Shown in pieces: positions 51,796-59,972 of a DNA stretch of 64,000 nucleotides. The stretch comes from Promicromonospora sp. AC04. GTDB lineage: Bacteria; Actinomycetota; Actinomycetes; Actinomycetales; Cellulomonadaceae. The position numbers and the translations under genes were made by a program. The stretch lies in NCBI RefSeq assembly GCF_003058225.1, contig NZ_QBUG01000003.1, forward strand, positions 310,001-374,000, given 5' to 3'. Under the pieces are notes generated by a model. It was not told the DNA's origin. It ran no database searches and saw nothing but the letters and a program-made list of their open reading frames with translations. Position 1 is the stretch's first letter, and each line of letters opens with the position of its first letter.

Positions 51796-52545
51796 TCAGT
51801 ACGGGCGGATGTAGACCGCGTAGTCCTGCCACTGCGAGATGTAGCGCACAGGGCTGCCGTAGTTGGCGGCCTCGACCACCATGCCGCCACCGGCGTAGAG
51901 GGAGACGTGGCCCTGGGTCCACACGATGTCGCCGGGGATGGGCGACTCGACCTGGTAGCCCGCGCCCACCATGGACGACGACGAGTGCGGCAGGTCGACC
52001 CCCAGCTGCGCGTACACGTACTTGATCAGACCCGAGCAGTCGAAGCCCGTGGCCGGCGAGTCGCCGCCGTACGCGTAGGCGATGCCGACGTACTGCATGG
52101 CGATCGAGATCGCCTGGGCGCCGATGGAACCGTCGGACGCGTAGTCCGGGGTGGCCGGCTCGACGTCCTCGGTGGCCGCCGTCGTCTCGGCGTCCGGGTA
52201 CGTGGTGGTCGCCACGACGCGCTCCGGCTCGGGCTCTGGAGCGGGGGTGACCTTGACGACCGTGCTCTCGATGTCGAGCTTCGCGTCGTTCGCGACCTGC
52301 ACTGCCGGTGCTGCCGCGAGCTCCTTGCGAGCTTCCTGCGTCAGGGCCGTCATGTCGACGCTTGCCAGCCGGTTCGAACCGTCTCCCACGATCGCGTGTG
52401 CGCTGGGTGCGAGCGCCGTCGCGAGAAGTCCGGATGATGCCGCGATCAGTGCGCCCGAGCGGGCTGCGGTGCGGGTCACGGTCATGAAGGGAGTGCTAGG
52501 AGCATGAGCGGCGCGGTGTCGAGCGCGTCGGACGGTGGTACTCAC
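51796..52545 (-). CDS. Secreted NlpC/P60 peptidoglycan endopeptidase, second copy
   Basis: 249 residues, paralogue of 48511: signal peptide (SGALIAASSGLLATALAPSA), a Pro/Glu/Thr-rich linker, NlpC/P60 domain with GFDCSGLIKYVYAQLGVDLP and TQGHVSLYAGGG. GTG 52545 follows GGAG at a 7-base distance. The leader of this copy does not show the c-di-AMP blocks, so the two hydrolases are probably regulated differently. Confidence 0.93.
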   Translation of the reverse strand: MSTTVRRARHRAAHAPSTPFMTVTRTAARSGALIAASSGLLATALAPSAHAIVGDGSNRLASVDMTALTQEARKELAAAPAVQVANDAKLDIESTVVKVTPAPEPEPERVVATTTYPDAETTAATEDVEPATPDYASDGSIGAQAISIAMQYVGIAYAYGGDSPATGFDCSGLIKYVYAQLGVDLPHSSSSMVGAGYQVESPIPGDIVWTQGHVSLYAGGGMVVEAANYGSPVRYISQWQDYAVYIRPY

Positions 52546-52832
52546 CGAAGTTCTCCAGTCGCCGGTTGCGCGGGCCCGTACCGGTCTGGGGAATGGGGTC
52601 CACGGCTGCGCCTCCGCTGGCGCAACGGATCAGACGCTACATACGGGTTACCACCTTGTCTCGATCAGATAACAGTTGTCGTGAATAAACAGGCTGTCCG
52701 AAACGCGGGTAACTTTTCGACTTGACGTCTTTTCCCAGCGTAAGAGCCATTCTTGCCAGCAAAATGATGCCGTGGAGGGCGTTGAGAAACACCGGAGGAA
52801 ATGATGCGACACGCCGGGTCTCCGACGGTGTG
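52546..52832. other. Gap upstream of the second NlpC/P60 gene
   Basis: No gene seen. On the minus strand, TGTTATCT near 52670 may be a -10 element, and a TGCGCC/GGCGCA hairpin (52610-52625) lies in the leader. A TTGACG at 52721 faces the plus strand, but no plus-strand gene follows. Confidence 0.4.
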
Positions 52833-53279
52833 TCAGCTCTTGTTCCCGGCGCGAAGTTCCGATTCGGCCTTTATGCCGGCCAGCTCCGTGTCCACGAACT
52901 CCCGCGCCTTGGATCCCAGGACCAGGTTCGTCAGCCCGGCGAGCATCCCGCTCTGGGCGACGGCCAGCGTGACCTCGCACGCGCCGTCGGGCAGCGGGGT
53001 GATCCGGTGTGCCGCTCCCGTGCGGACGCCCGGGGTGCTGCTCGACCAGGAGAAGCCGAAGCCCTCGGTGAGGCCGTCGACCACCCAGATCGCCTTCGGC
53101 AGGCCCGGCTGCCAGATCTCGACGCGGGAGCCGACGACGATCGTCGTCTCGGGGCCGAGGAGCAACACTCGGCTCATGGAGCTCGTCCAGGTGGGCATGC
53201 GCTCGACGTCGGACAGAACCTGCCAGACGACGTCGGCGGGCGCCTCGATCCGGGCGCCGGTGCGGTAGGCATGGGCCAC
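52833..53279 (-). CDS. SRPBCC-fold protein (polyketide cyclase/dehydrase-like)
   Basis: 148 residues of the START/SRPBCC lipid-pocket fold: ARIEAPADVVWQVLSDVERMP, SRVEIWQPGLP, GACEVTLAVAQSG. Function unknown; such proteins bind hydrophobic ligands. The only plausible start is GTG 53279, and an 18-bp hairpin ends on the base just before it, leaving no visible ribosome-binding site. Confidence 0.85.
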   Translation of the reverse strand: MAHAYRTGARIEAPADVVWQVLSDVERMPTWTSSMSRVLLLGPETTIVVGSRVEIWQPGLPKAIWVVDGLTEGFGFSWSSSTPGVRTGAAHRITPLPDGACEVTLAVAQSGMLAGLTNLVLGSKAREFVDTELAGIKAESELRAGNKS

Positions 53280-53327
53280 GGGCCCAGGTTACGCCGGGCT
53301 CGAGAGCAGCCGGCGCAACCTGGGCCC
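53280..53327 (-). terminator. 18-bp hairpin abutting the SRPBCC start codon
   Basis: GGGCCCAGGTTACGCCGG (53280-53297) pairs with CCGGCGCAACCTGGGCCC (53310-53327) with one mismatch. In the direction of transcription it follows the CU044_5270-like gene by 16 bases and touches the next start codon. It probably ends the sigma-factor operon and may also limit SRPBCC translation. Confidence 0.75.
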
Positions 53328-53343
53328 GTGACGAACTACCAGG

Positions 53344-54477
53344 TCAGGAACCCGTGGAGAGCAGGATCGTGACCGGGGCGCCCCAGGTGACCAGCGCTCC
53401 CGCTGCCGGGTCGGACGAGATGACGATCCCCTCCGGCACCGTGTCCGACTCGGCATCCTCGAACGTGCAGGCGAGATGCTCCTGCAGGCAGGCGACCTCG
53501 GCGTCCTCGCGGGTCATCGCGGTGAGGTCGGGGATCTCCGGGATGCTGTCGGCGACCTCGTCGGGGAGGTCGGTGAACTCGGTCGTCAGGTAGAGGTCCG
53601 TGCCGTGCTTCGTGTCCTGCGTCTCGAGCGGCAGGTTCCGTGCTTCGTCATAGATCACGGTCCGCACCCTGTCGTTGTCGCCGTACTGGTACGTCGCTGC
53701 GGTACCCCGGCGGCCCTCCGAGTCACGGACGTCCTGCTCGACCTCGACTCCGGCAAGGCTCGTGAGCAGCTCCCACGCCGCCGCCCGCAGCTCCGGGGAG
53801 GTCGGTGCCTGGGTGGCCAGGCGGGCCGCGGCGTCGCGCACCGCCTCCTCGCGCTCATCGGGGAAGTAACGGTCGAGCAGGGCGTCGTGCAGGGGCTCCG
53901 GCTCAGTCGGTAGCACCGCCATCTCCGCCCAGGTATAGCTGATGGTGTGCCCCTCGATGGGGATGTGGTCGCCGAGGGCCATCAGTGCCGGGCCGTAGGC
54001 AGTGAGCTCGAAGCTGACACCGTCGCCGTACCAGCTCTCGCTGCCCAGCTCGCTGCCCAGCGGCGCCTCGGGCCCGGACTCTCCGCCGGTCTGGCTCGGC
54101 GTGCTCCGGGTCACCACATGGAAGTACGTCGCGTCCCGCCAGCCTTCCGGCGGCATGACCGGGTCCATGGCCGGGTAGCTGGGCGTTTCCGGCAGGGGGT
54201 CGCCCTCGCTCGACGTCGCGGGCGGTCCGCTCGGCTCCGGCGACGGCTCCACCGCCATCGTCGCCGAACCACCCGGCAGGGCCGGAGCCTCCAGGGTGGT
54301 CGCCGCCCAGGCTCCGCCGCCCAGGGCCAGCCCAAGGGCCAGGGTGACGCCGCCCACCCGGGCGACCCGCCGTCGTCGGGCAGCGGGGACGACGTGCGTG
54401 ACGTCGACGTCGATCTCCGGCGCGACCCGTGTCACCTGGGCGCGCAGGCTCTCTGCGAACTGCTCGTCGTTGTTCAT
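53344..54477 (-). CDS. CU044_5270-like membrane protein with C-terminal PASTA domain
   Basis: 377 residues. Cytoplasmic N-terminus (MNNDEQFAESLRAQVTRVAPEIDV), one helix (VGGVTLALGLALGGGAWAAT), then an outer region as in CU044_5270-type partners of sigma factors. The last 65 residues (IPDLTAMTREDAEVACLQEH to VTILLSTGS) fit a PASTA domain, known to bind peptidoglycan fragments or beta-lactams. The start overlaps the sigma-factor stop (ATGA). It may act as an anti-sigma or sensor; that is inference. Confidence 0.82.
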   Translation of the reverse strand: MNNDEQFAESLRAQVTRVAPEIDVDVTHVVPAARRRRVARVGGVTLALGLALGGGAWAATTLEAPALPGGSATMAVEPSPEPSGPPATSSEGDPLPETPSYPAMDPVMPPEGWRDATYFHVVTRSTPSQTGGESGPEAPLGSELGSESWYGDGVSFELTAYGPALMALGDHIPIEGHTISYTWAEMAVLPTEPEPLHDALLDRYFPDEREEAVRDAAARLATQAPTSPELRAAAWELLTSLAGVEVEQDVRDSEGRRGTAATYQYGDNDRVRTVIYDEARNLPLETQDTKHGTDLYLTTEFTDLPDEVADSIPEIPDLTAMTREDAEVACLQEHLACTFEDAESDTVPEGIVISSDPAAGALVTWGAPVTILLSTGS

Positions 54478-55088
54478 GACCCGCTCCTCTCGTTCGTGGT
54501 GCCCTGTGTTGTGGTGCCTTGCACGTCGGCCGCATCGTGGATCTCGAGGACCTCACGTAGCCGGGCGATGCCGCGCGACGCCGTGGACTTGACGGTGCCG
54601 ACCGAGACGCCGACCGCGTCGGCCACCTCGCGTTCCGTCAGGCCTTCGAGGTGCCGGAGCACCACGATCCGGCGCTGCTTGGTGGGGAGCACCAGCAGCG
54701 CACGGACCAGGCGGTCGCGCTCGGCGTGCAGCTCGGCCGTGCTCTCCCGGGTGCCCCGGTCGGGCAGGGTGTCGGAGGCCATGAGGACCTCCCGGCGACG
54801 ACGGCGCCAGCCGTCGATCCGCGCGTTCGCCAGGACGCGCCGGGCATAGGCGAGCGGTTCGCCCTGGCGGGCCTTCGGCCACGCCAGGTACGTCTTGATC
54901 AGGGCCTGCTGGACCAGCTCCTCCGCCTGGTGCGTGTCGCCGCACAGCAACCAGGCGGTGCGAGCGAGGGCGGGGGTGGACCGGGCCATGAAGGAGGCGA
55001 ACTCGGTCTCCTTCTCGGCCACCACCACGACGTCGACCTTGTGGACCTTGCCGGGGCTCGAGCGCCCCGCGACCATTGGCATGCTCAT
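54474..55088 (-). CDS. ECF sigma factor, SigE family
   Basis: 204 residues. Region 2: FASFMARSTPALARTAWLLC, AEELVQQALIKTYLAW; region 4: LPTKQRRIVVLRHLEGLTER, VADAVGVSVGTVKSTASRGI. This is the small SigE-type group of actinobacteria. ATG 55088 (or 55082) follows AAGGGGG. Translationally coupled to the membrane protein downstream, which is the usual place for its regulator. Confidence 0.93.
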   Translation of the reverse strand: MSMPMVAGRSSPGKVHKVDVVVVAEKETEFASFMARSTPALARTAWLLCGDTHQAEELVQQALIKTYLAWPKARQGEPLAYARRVLANARIDGWRRRRREVLMASDTLPDRGTRESTAELHAERDRLVRALLVLPTKQRRIVVLRHLEGLTEREVADAVGVSVGTVKSTASRGIARLREVLEIHDAADVQGTTTQGTTNERSGS

Positions 55089-55171
55089 GCCCCCTTCACG
55101 GTCCAGGTCGGCAAAAGGTTGAGTGGACCGCATGACGGAGCGCTGTCGGTGTCCTTCCGTATCCTCGCCGC

Positions 55172-56281
55172 ATGGCCACCCATCAGCTCACAGTGCAACA
55201 GGCGCGTCGCATAGCGCTCCGCGCACAGCTGCTCGACGCCCACCGGCCGGTCGACCTCGTGCACCTCGTGGAGGACCTGACGTTCCTCGCGGTGGACCCG
55301 ACGTCGGCCGTGGCGCCCGCCGTGGACCTCGTCGCCTGGTCGCGGCTCGGGAACGAGTACTGGGTTGGGGCCGTCGACGACGCGATCACCGACCGCATGC
55401 TGTTCCAGCTGCGCGGCACGGTGCGCTCGATGGGCGACCTGCCGCTGTACCTGGAGCAGATGGCGCAGTGGCCGCGGAACGAGACCATGCGGGGGTGGCT
55501 CGCCGACAACGCGGACTTCGAGCGGGACGTGCTGGCGCTGGTGGAGGCGGAGGGGCCGGTGCTCGCGAAGGACGTGCCCGACACGGCCCGGGTGCCGTTC
55601 ACATGGGGCGCCGAGGGCTGGAGCAGCCGGCGCAGCGTGGCCGAGATGCTCGAGGCGCTGAACATGCAGGGCAAGCTCGCGATGGTGGGGCGCAAGGGTA
55701 GGCAGCGGCTGTGGGACCTCGCAGAGCGGGTGTATCCGCAGGTGGAGGCGGTCCCGCTGGAGGAGGCGCTCCGGGAGCGGGTGGACCGGAGGCTGGCCGC
55801 GGAGGGCATCGCCCGCAAGCGGACGCAGGGCCGCTCGGGTGACGGCGTCTACTGGGTGGACCTGCCCGGCGAGGTGGTCCAGGTCGAGGGGGTCGACGGC
55901 GAGTGGCGCGTCGACCCGGAGCTGCTGGCGCGCGCGGACGACGAGTTCGAGCCCCGCACCGCCCTGCTGTGCCCGTTCGACGCGATCGCCGCGGACCGGC
56001 CCCGGCTCCTGGACCTGTTCGACTACGAGTACACGCTGGAGATGTACAAGCCGAAGGGGAAGCGGCGCTGGGGATACTTCGCGCTGCCGATCCTGCACGG
56101 GGAGCGGTTCGTGGGAAAGCTCGACGCCAAGGCGGACCGCAAGGAGAGCGTGCTGAATGTCTTCGCGGTGCACGAGGACCGGCCGTTCGACGGGGCCACC
56201 ATGGACGCGGTGCATGCCGAGATCGAGCAGCTCGCGTCCTGGTTGGGGCTGGGCCGGGTCGACTACGCGAGGGACGCATGA
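55172..56281 (+). CDS. Winged-helix DNA-binding protein of the YcaQ/AlkX (HTH_42) family
   Basis: 369 residues with the family pattern LTVQQARRIALRAQLLD, RLGNEYWVGAVD, SRRSVAEMLEALNMQGKLAMV and LLCPFDAIAADRPRLLDLFD...EMYKPKGKRRWGYFALPIL. E. coli YcaQ is a DNA glycosylase that unhooks interstrand cross-links. Whether this copy has the catalytic residues was not resolved. Divergent from the sigma-factor operon. Confidence 0.88.
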   Translation: MATHQLTVQQARRIALRAQLLDAHRPVDLVHLVEDLTFLAVDPTSAVAPAVDLVAWSRLGNEYWVGAVDDAITDRMLFQLRGTVRSMGDLPLYLEQMAQWPRNETMRGWLADNADFERDVLALVEAEGPVLAKDVPDTARVPFTWGAEGWSSRRSVAEMLEALNMQGKLAMVGRKGRQRLWDLAERVYPQVEAVPLEEALRERVDRRLAAEGIARKRTQGRSGDGVYWVDLPGEVVQVEGVDGEWRVDPELLARADDEFEPRTALLCPFDAIAADRPRLLDLFDYEYTLEMYKPKGKRRWGYFALPILHGERFVGKLDAKADRKESVLNVFAVHEDRPFDGATMDAVHAEIEQLASWLGLGRVDYARDA

Positions 56282-56305
56282 CGCGGGGTCGGCACCGGGC
56301 ACGTC

Positions 56306-57040
56306 TCAGTCGAGGGTGAGGGCCGCCAGCTCCTCGCGCGTGCCCGCGAACACGTTCATGTCGATGTACGGCTCGACGCCGTCGTGGCCGGGCATGCGGT
56401 CGCGGTTGGAGTACTGCCAGATCGTCCAGTCGCGGCCGTCCGACAGCCGGGGCGACCACGCGACCGACCGGATCCAGATCGGCAGGTCGGGGTAGCGGTC
56501 CGCGAGGTAGAGGTCGTACGCGTCCTCGGTCGCGTACACGATTGGCGGCACGCCGTAGTGCTCCTCGATACCGGCGACGAGCGGACCGAGGATCGTGTGC
56601 ACCTCGTCCGGCGTCGGCGGGTCGTCGTGGAACGCGCCGTAGAACTCGAGGTCGATGACGGGCGGGAGCGTGCCGGGAGTCGCCGGCACCTCGGCCGCGA
56701 GGTGCGCTGCCTGGTCCGCGCCCGGGCTCTCGAAGCTCATGAAGTGATACGCCCCCACGAGCAGGTCCGTCTTGGTGGCGGCCGCCCAGTTCTCGGCGAA
56801 CCGCGGGTCGGTGTGCGAGGCGCCCTCGGTGGCCTTGATCCATGCGAAGTCGAGGTCCTGCGCGGCCAGCACGTCCCAGTCGATCTGCCCCTGGTAGTGC
56901 GCGACGTCCACACCCCGCACGTCGTACCTGGCGGCGAGGATCCGGTTGGGCCAGACCACCCCGTTCGCCACCAGCAGGCCGAGCGCCGCCACCACGGCGA
57001 CCCCGGCCGCCGTCGTCCACAGGCCTGTGCGAGTGCTCAT
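56306..57040 (-). CDS. GH25 lysozyme-like muramidase with N-terminal membrane anchor
   Basis: 244 residues. One N-terminal helix (TTAAGVAVVAALGLLVANGV), then a GH25 barrel: RGVDVAHYQGQIDWDVL, FAWIKATEGASHTD, VGAYHFMSFESPG, PPVIDLEFYG with the catalytic Asp/Glu pair, and WTIWQYSNRDRMPG. Cleaves peptidoglycan glycan strands. The start overlaps the stop of the upstream DinB gene by four bases, so the two are coupled. Confidence 0.93.
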   Translation of the reverse strand: MSTRTGLWTTAAGVAVVAALGLLVANGVVWPNRILAARYDVRGVDVAHYQGQIDWDVLAAQDLDFAWIKATEGASHTDPRFAENWAAATKTDLLVGAYHFMSFESPGADQAAHLAAEVPATPGTLPPVIDLEFYGAFHDDPPTPDEVHTILGPLVAGIEEHYGVPPIVYATEDAYDLYLADRYPDLPIWIRSVAWSPRLSDGRDWTIWQYSNRDRMPGHDGVEPYIDMNVFAGTREELAALTLD

Positions 57041-57555
57041 TCGCCCGTGGCACCGCCCGCCAGCTCGGCGGCGATGTCGAGGTGGCCCGCGTGGCGGGCG
57101 TACTCCTGCAGCACGTGGAAGCAGATCCACGCGAGCGTGGGCGGGTCCTCGGTGAACCGGCCGCCGAGCGCGCCGTGCTCGTCCATGGCGTGTGCCGAGA
57201 GCACCTCGCGGGTGGCGGCGCCGCCCGCGTGCAGGGCCTGGAGAAGCTCGTCCAGCCCGACGGCGTCGGGCACCGCCCACGGTCCGTGCGGGTCCTGACC
57301 TGCGTGGTCGCCCCACGGGCGGTCGAGCGGTTCGGCCAGGAACCCCCACCGGAACCAGCGCCGCTCCATGTGCACCAGGTGGATCAGCAGCTCGAGCGGC
57401 GACCAGCCGGACGGGAGCCGGGAGGCGCGCAGGTCGGCGTCGGGCAGGCTGCGCAGCTTCCGGTCCACCGCCTGCCGGTAGTAGTCCAGGTAGGCGGCGA
57501 ACTGGGCGGCCGGGTCGGCGGAGTCGAGGCGCGGCTCGCGATCGGAGAGGGGCAC
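57037..57555 (-). CDS. DinB-superfamily protein (DUF664-like), second copy
   Basis: 172 residues. Metal-site pattern: LELLIHLVHMERRWFRWG and FHVLQEYARHAGHLDIA. Distantly like the copy at 36589. Substrate unknown; a thiol-transferase role is only a family-level suggestion. Coupled to the GH25 gene by ATGA overlap. Confidence 0.87.
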   Translation of the reverse strand: MPLSDREPRLDSADPAAQFAAYLDYYRQAVDRKLRSLPDADLRASRLPSGWSPLELLIHLVHMERRWFRWGFLAEPLDRPWGDHAGQDPHGPWAVPDAVGLDELLQALHAGGAATREVLSAHAMDEHGALGGRFTEDPPTLAWICFHVLQEYARHAGHLDIAAELAGGATGE

Positions 57556-57593
57556 GTGGTGAGGCTACGACCCGGTCGCGAACCGAGTCGCGA

Positions 57594-57625
57594 AAGTGCT
57601 GTGACATCCACGGGACCTCCGCGTC
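57594..57625 (+). promoter_or_regulatory. ECF-type promoter module, copy 3
   Basis: AAGTGCTGTGACATCC (57594-57609), exactly 12 bases, CGTC (57622-57625), 8 bases, ATG 57634. Identical in core and geometry to copies at 43611-43626 and 43770-43801, 14 kb away. Confidence 0.75.
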
Positions 57626-57633
57626 AGTAGTGC

Positions 57634-57891
57634 ATGACTCAGACACGAAGCAGGACCTACGGCCTCGCCTCGAACCCCTCGGAGTGGGCAGCGCACCGTC
57701 GCGCCGTCGTCTTCTCCGTGCGGCGGATGTTCCCGGGCGTCGATGCCGAGCGCGCCGCGACGGACGGCCTGGGCGAGCTGTGCCGCCAGATAGTGATGCG
57801 CGGCGCCGTGGACCGGCCCGCCGTCGTGTGGTGCGAGGCCGCGATCGCGGCGGCCGCCCGCATGCGGACCGCTGCCGGTTCGGCGGCATGA
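57634..57891 (+). CDS. Truncated sigma region 2-like protein, leaderless
   Basis: 85 residues. NPSEWAAHRRAVVFSVRRMF and FPGVDAERAATDGLGELC match the N-terminal region-2-like part of the sigma/anti-sigma protein at 39889 (WAAHRRAVVFTVSRRVPG). Region 4, zinc module and helix are absent. It is either a remnant of a third full copy or a small protein that works with the others. The start codon is exactly 8 bases after the CGTC of the promoter module, so the mRNA is probably leaderless. Confidence 0.7.
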   Translation: MTQTRSRTYGLASNPSEWAAHRRAVVFSVRRMFPGVDAERAATDGLGELCRQIVMRGAVDRPAVVWCEAAIAAAARMRTAAGSAA

Positions 57892-57984
57892 GCCGGCGGA
57901 GGTGCGCGCAGATCCCGGCGGCTCAGCCGCACGCGCGCATGCCGGACGCACAGGCCACCGGGACCTGTGCGTCCGACGCGTACG

Positions 57985-58491
57985 TCAGCGCGTGCTGCCG
58001 ACCTCTGCGACGAACCGTGCGGCGCGTTCGCGCAGACCCGCCATGCGGCGGTCGATGATCAGGTCACGCACGGCCGGGTCGTTGCCCGCCTCGGTGAACG
58101 TCGGCTTGCGCCGCACGTTCCGGGAGCAGCCGAACTCGGTGCAGATCAGCGTGCCGATCGTGTTGCCGTTGCGCCCCGAGGCGCCGCCCCGGCGGGCGAC
58201 GTACAGGGAGACGTCGTCGGTCACGACCACGTCCTCGCACCAGGCGCACACGCCCTTGGTGCGCTTGCCGCCCGCCTTGGCGTCGGCGGCGCGGAGCAGC
58301 ACGCCGGTCGGCTCGCCGTCGAGCTCGAGCACCACGTACGCGGACAGCGGCGCCTTGCGGTCGCGCCATCCGAGGTAGTCGAGGCGCTCCCAGTCGAGGG
58401 TGGCGAGGTCGGGCAGGGTCGCCTGCGCGGCCTCCCGCTTGCTCGCGTTCAGGAAGGATGCGCGGATCTGCTTCTCGGTCAGGGGATTCAT
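57985..58491 (-). CDS. FBP-domain protein with treble-clef zinc finger (EF-G-binding type)
   Basis: 168 residues. Zinc cysteines in GVCAWCEDVVVTDDVSLYVA and LICTEFGCSRNVRRKP; the C-terminal fold matches the zinc-finger domain of FusB-type EF-G-binding proteins. In firmicutes FusB rescues ribosomes from fusidic acid; actinobacterial FBP proteins are less studied. ATG 58491 is the first Met of the conserved part. Confidence 0.85.
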   Translation of the reverse strand: MNPLTEKQIRASFLNASKREAAQATLPDLATLDWERLDYLGWRDRKAPLSAYVVLELDGEPTGVLLRAADAKAGGKRTKGVCAWCEDVVVTDDVSLYVARRGGASGRNGNTIGTLICTEFGCSRNVRRKPTFTEAGNDPAVRDLIIDRRMAGLRERAARFVAEVGSTR

Positions 58492-58850
58492 GAGGGTTCT
58501 CGGCTTCCGGTCGTTCGGAATGCCACCCGCCGGCGTCCGCCGTCGAGAAAGAGTGCACGACGGCGCCACGGTCACCTCGAGCGTTCGGGTCACCGGGCCG
58601 GCAGGCGGCAGGGCAGGGGACGACGCCGCGCCCGCCCTCCGACGTCCGGCCGCATCGCACGTGACCGCCGAAGCGGTCGGTGTGACGTGCTGCCTGACCA
58701 GGTCAGAGAGTCGTGACGCGGGTACCGGGAGTGCCCGAGCAGGCCACGACGGCCACCCCGCAACCCGCGGTGAGTTCCCGCATCTCTCGCTCCTCGTGTG
58801 TGTCCGGTGAATCGGCCGGGCGATCCCGCCACACAGCCGACCGGTCGATG
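58492..58850. other. 359-base gap with no gene seen
   Basis: Both strands have open frames but none with a recognisable product or ribosome-binding site. ACACAGCCGACCGG occurs twice (58831-58844 and, just inside the SDR gene, 58889-58902). Confidence 0.4.
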
Positions 58851-59867
58851 CTACGACAGCGGCTCGTCGAGGTGCACGTGCTTTCCGACACAGCCGACCG
58901 GCGCGTCGAGCCCCGCCGTGAGGCGGTCCGCCGCTTCCCACAGCTCGCGCTCCCGGCCGGGGTCGTACGACTCGTCCGACGACGGCTCCACCCGGTCGCG
59001 GTTCACGTACGAGCCGGTCGGCGCCGCTACCCTGCCGAGCGCGACGTCGGCGAGCTGCTGTCCGGCCACGGACGCGCTGTTCGTCAGCGGGGTCAGGTTC
59101 AGCAGCGGGAAGATCCGGCGCATGGCGAAGCGGCCCAGCGCGTCGGCGTCGCGGGTGAGCCCCGTGCCCGGGACCAGGCTCGGGTTGAACGTGACGACGT
59201 CGACCCCGGCTGGCAGCCGGCGTGCGTACTCGTGCGCGAGGTAGATGGTGGCCAGCTTGCTCGTCGAGTAGGCGGCCCGCCCGCCCCTCGTCCGGTCCGA
59301 CGCCGGGAACGCGCCCGTCCGCGCCAGCACCTCCGGCGCCTGCCATACGGGCGCCGGCACGAGGCCCATGGTGTGCGCGAAGTCCCCGAAGTGGGTGTCG
59401 CTCGTGGTGATGACGATGCGGGCGGGCGCTGCGAAACGGTCCATCAGCGTCCGCAGGAGCACGTGGTTGGCGAGCACGTTCACCGTGAACGTGGCCTCGT
59501 ACCCGTCGGCGCCCTCGGTGCGGGCGTTCGTGTACTGGATGCCGGCGTTGCCGACGAAGCCGCGCAGCGGCGGCAGCTCGCCCCGGTCGAGCTTCCCCGC
59601 GATCTCCGCGGCGGCCGATCGGACCTCCGCCAGCGAGCCGAGGTCTGCCGCAACGTGCGAGACCCGGCCCGCACCGGCGAGTGAGCCGTGGGCTGAGTCT
59701 CCGGCTGAACCGCCGGCCAGGCCGGACGAGAGCTCGGCGGCGAGGCGCTCGCCGGACGGGCCGCGGGTGATCAGCACGAGGTGGGCCTCGGGGTCGTCCC
59801 GCAGGATTCGCTCGGCGGCGACGCGGCCGATGCCGCGGGTCGCGCCGGTCATGACGATGGTGTGCAT
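58851..59867 (-). CDS. Short-chain dehydrogenase/reductase (SDR)
   Basis: 338 residues. Rossmann motif MTGATRGIGRVAAERIL, NAGIQY of the NAG box, and the catalytic YSTSK. Similar to protochlorophyllide-reductase-like SDRs of actinobacteria; substrate unknown. ATG 59867. Divergent from an XRE/MmyB-type regulator, a common actinobacterial pairing in which the regulator probably controls the SDR gene. Confidence 0.9.
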   Translation of the reverse strand: MHTIVMTGATRGIGRVAAERILRDDPEAHLVLITRGPSGERLAAELSSGLAGGSAGDSAHGSLAGAGRVSHVAADLGSLAEVRSAAAEIAGKLDRGELPPLRGFVGNAGIQYTNARTEGADGYEATFTVNVLANHVLLRTLMDRFAAPARIVITTSDTHFGDFAHTMGLVPAPVWQAPEVLARTGAFPASDRTRGGRAAYSTSKLATIYLAHEYARRLPAGVDVVTFNPSLVPGTGLTRDADALGRFAMRRIFPLLNLTPLTNSASVAGQQLADVALGRVAAPTGSYVNRDRVEPSSDESYDPGRERELWEAADRLTAGLDAPVGCVGKHVHLDEPLS

Positions 59868-59972
59868 GAGGGCCACGCTCGCCGTCCGCGGCGTCGTCCA
59901 CCAGGGTTCGGGTGAGCCTGTGGACTCGCGGTACCCACCCTCGCGCGCCGTCGGGCCGCCACACTGGTGGGC

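Noticed and set aside
52721-52746. TTGACG...TAAGAG as a plus-strand promoter
   Set aside because: The spacer is only 14 bases and no plus-strand gene follows.
58713-59684. Plus-strand frame across the SDR gene
   Set aside because: No family features. It mirrors the SDR gene, which has clear TGATRGIG and YSTSK motifs.
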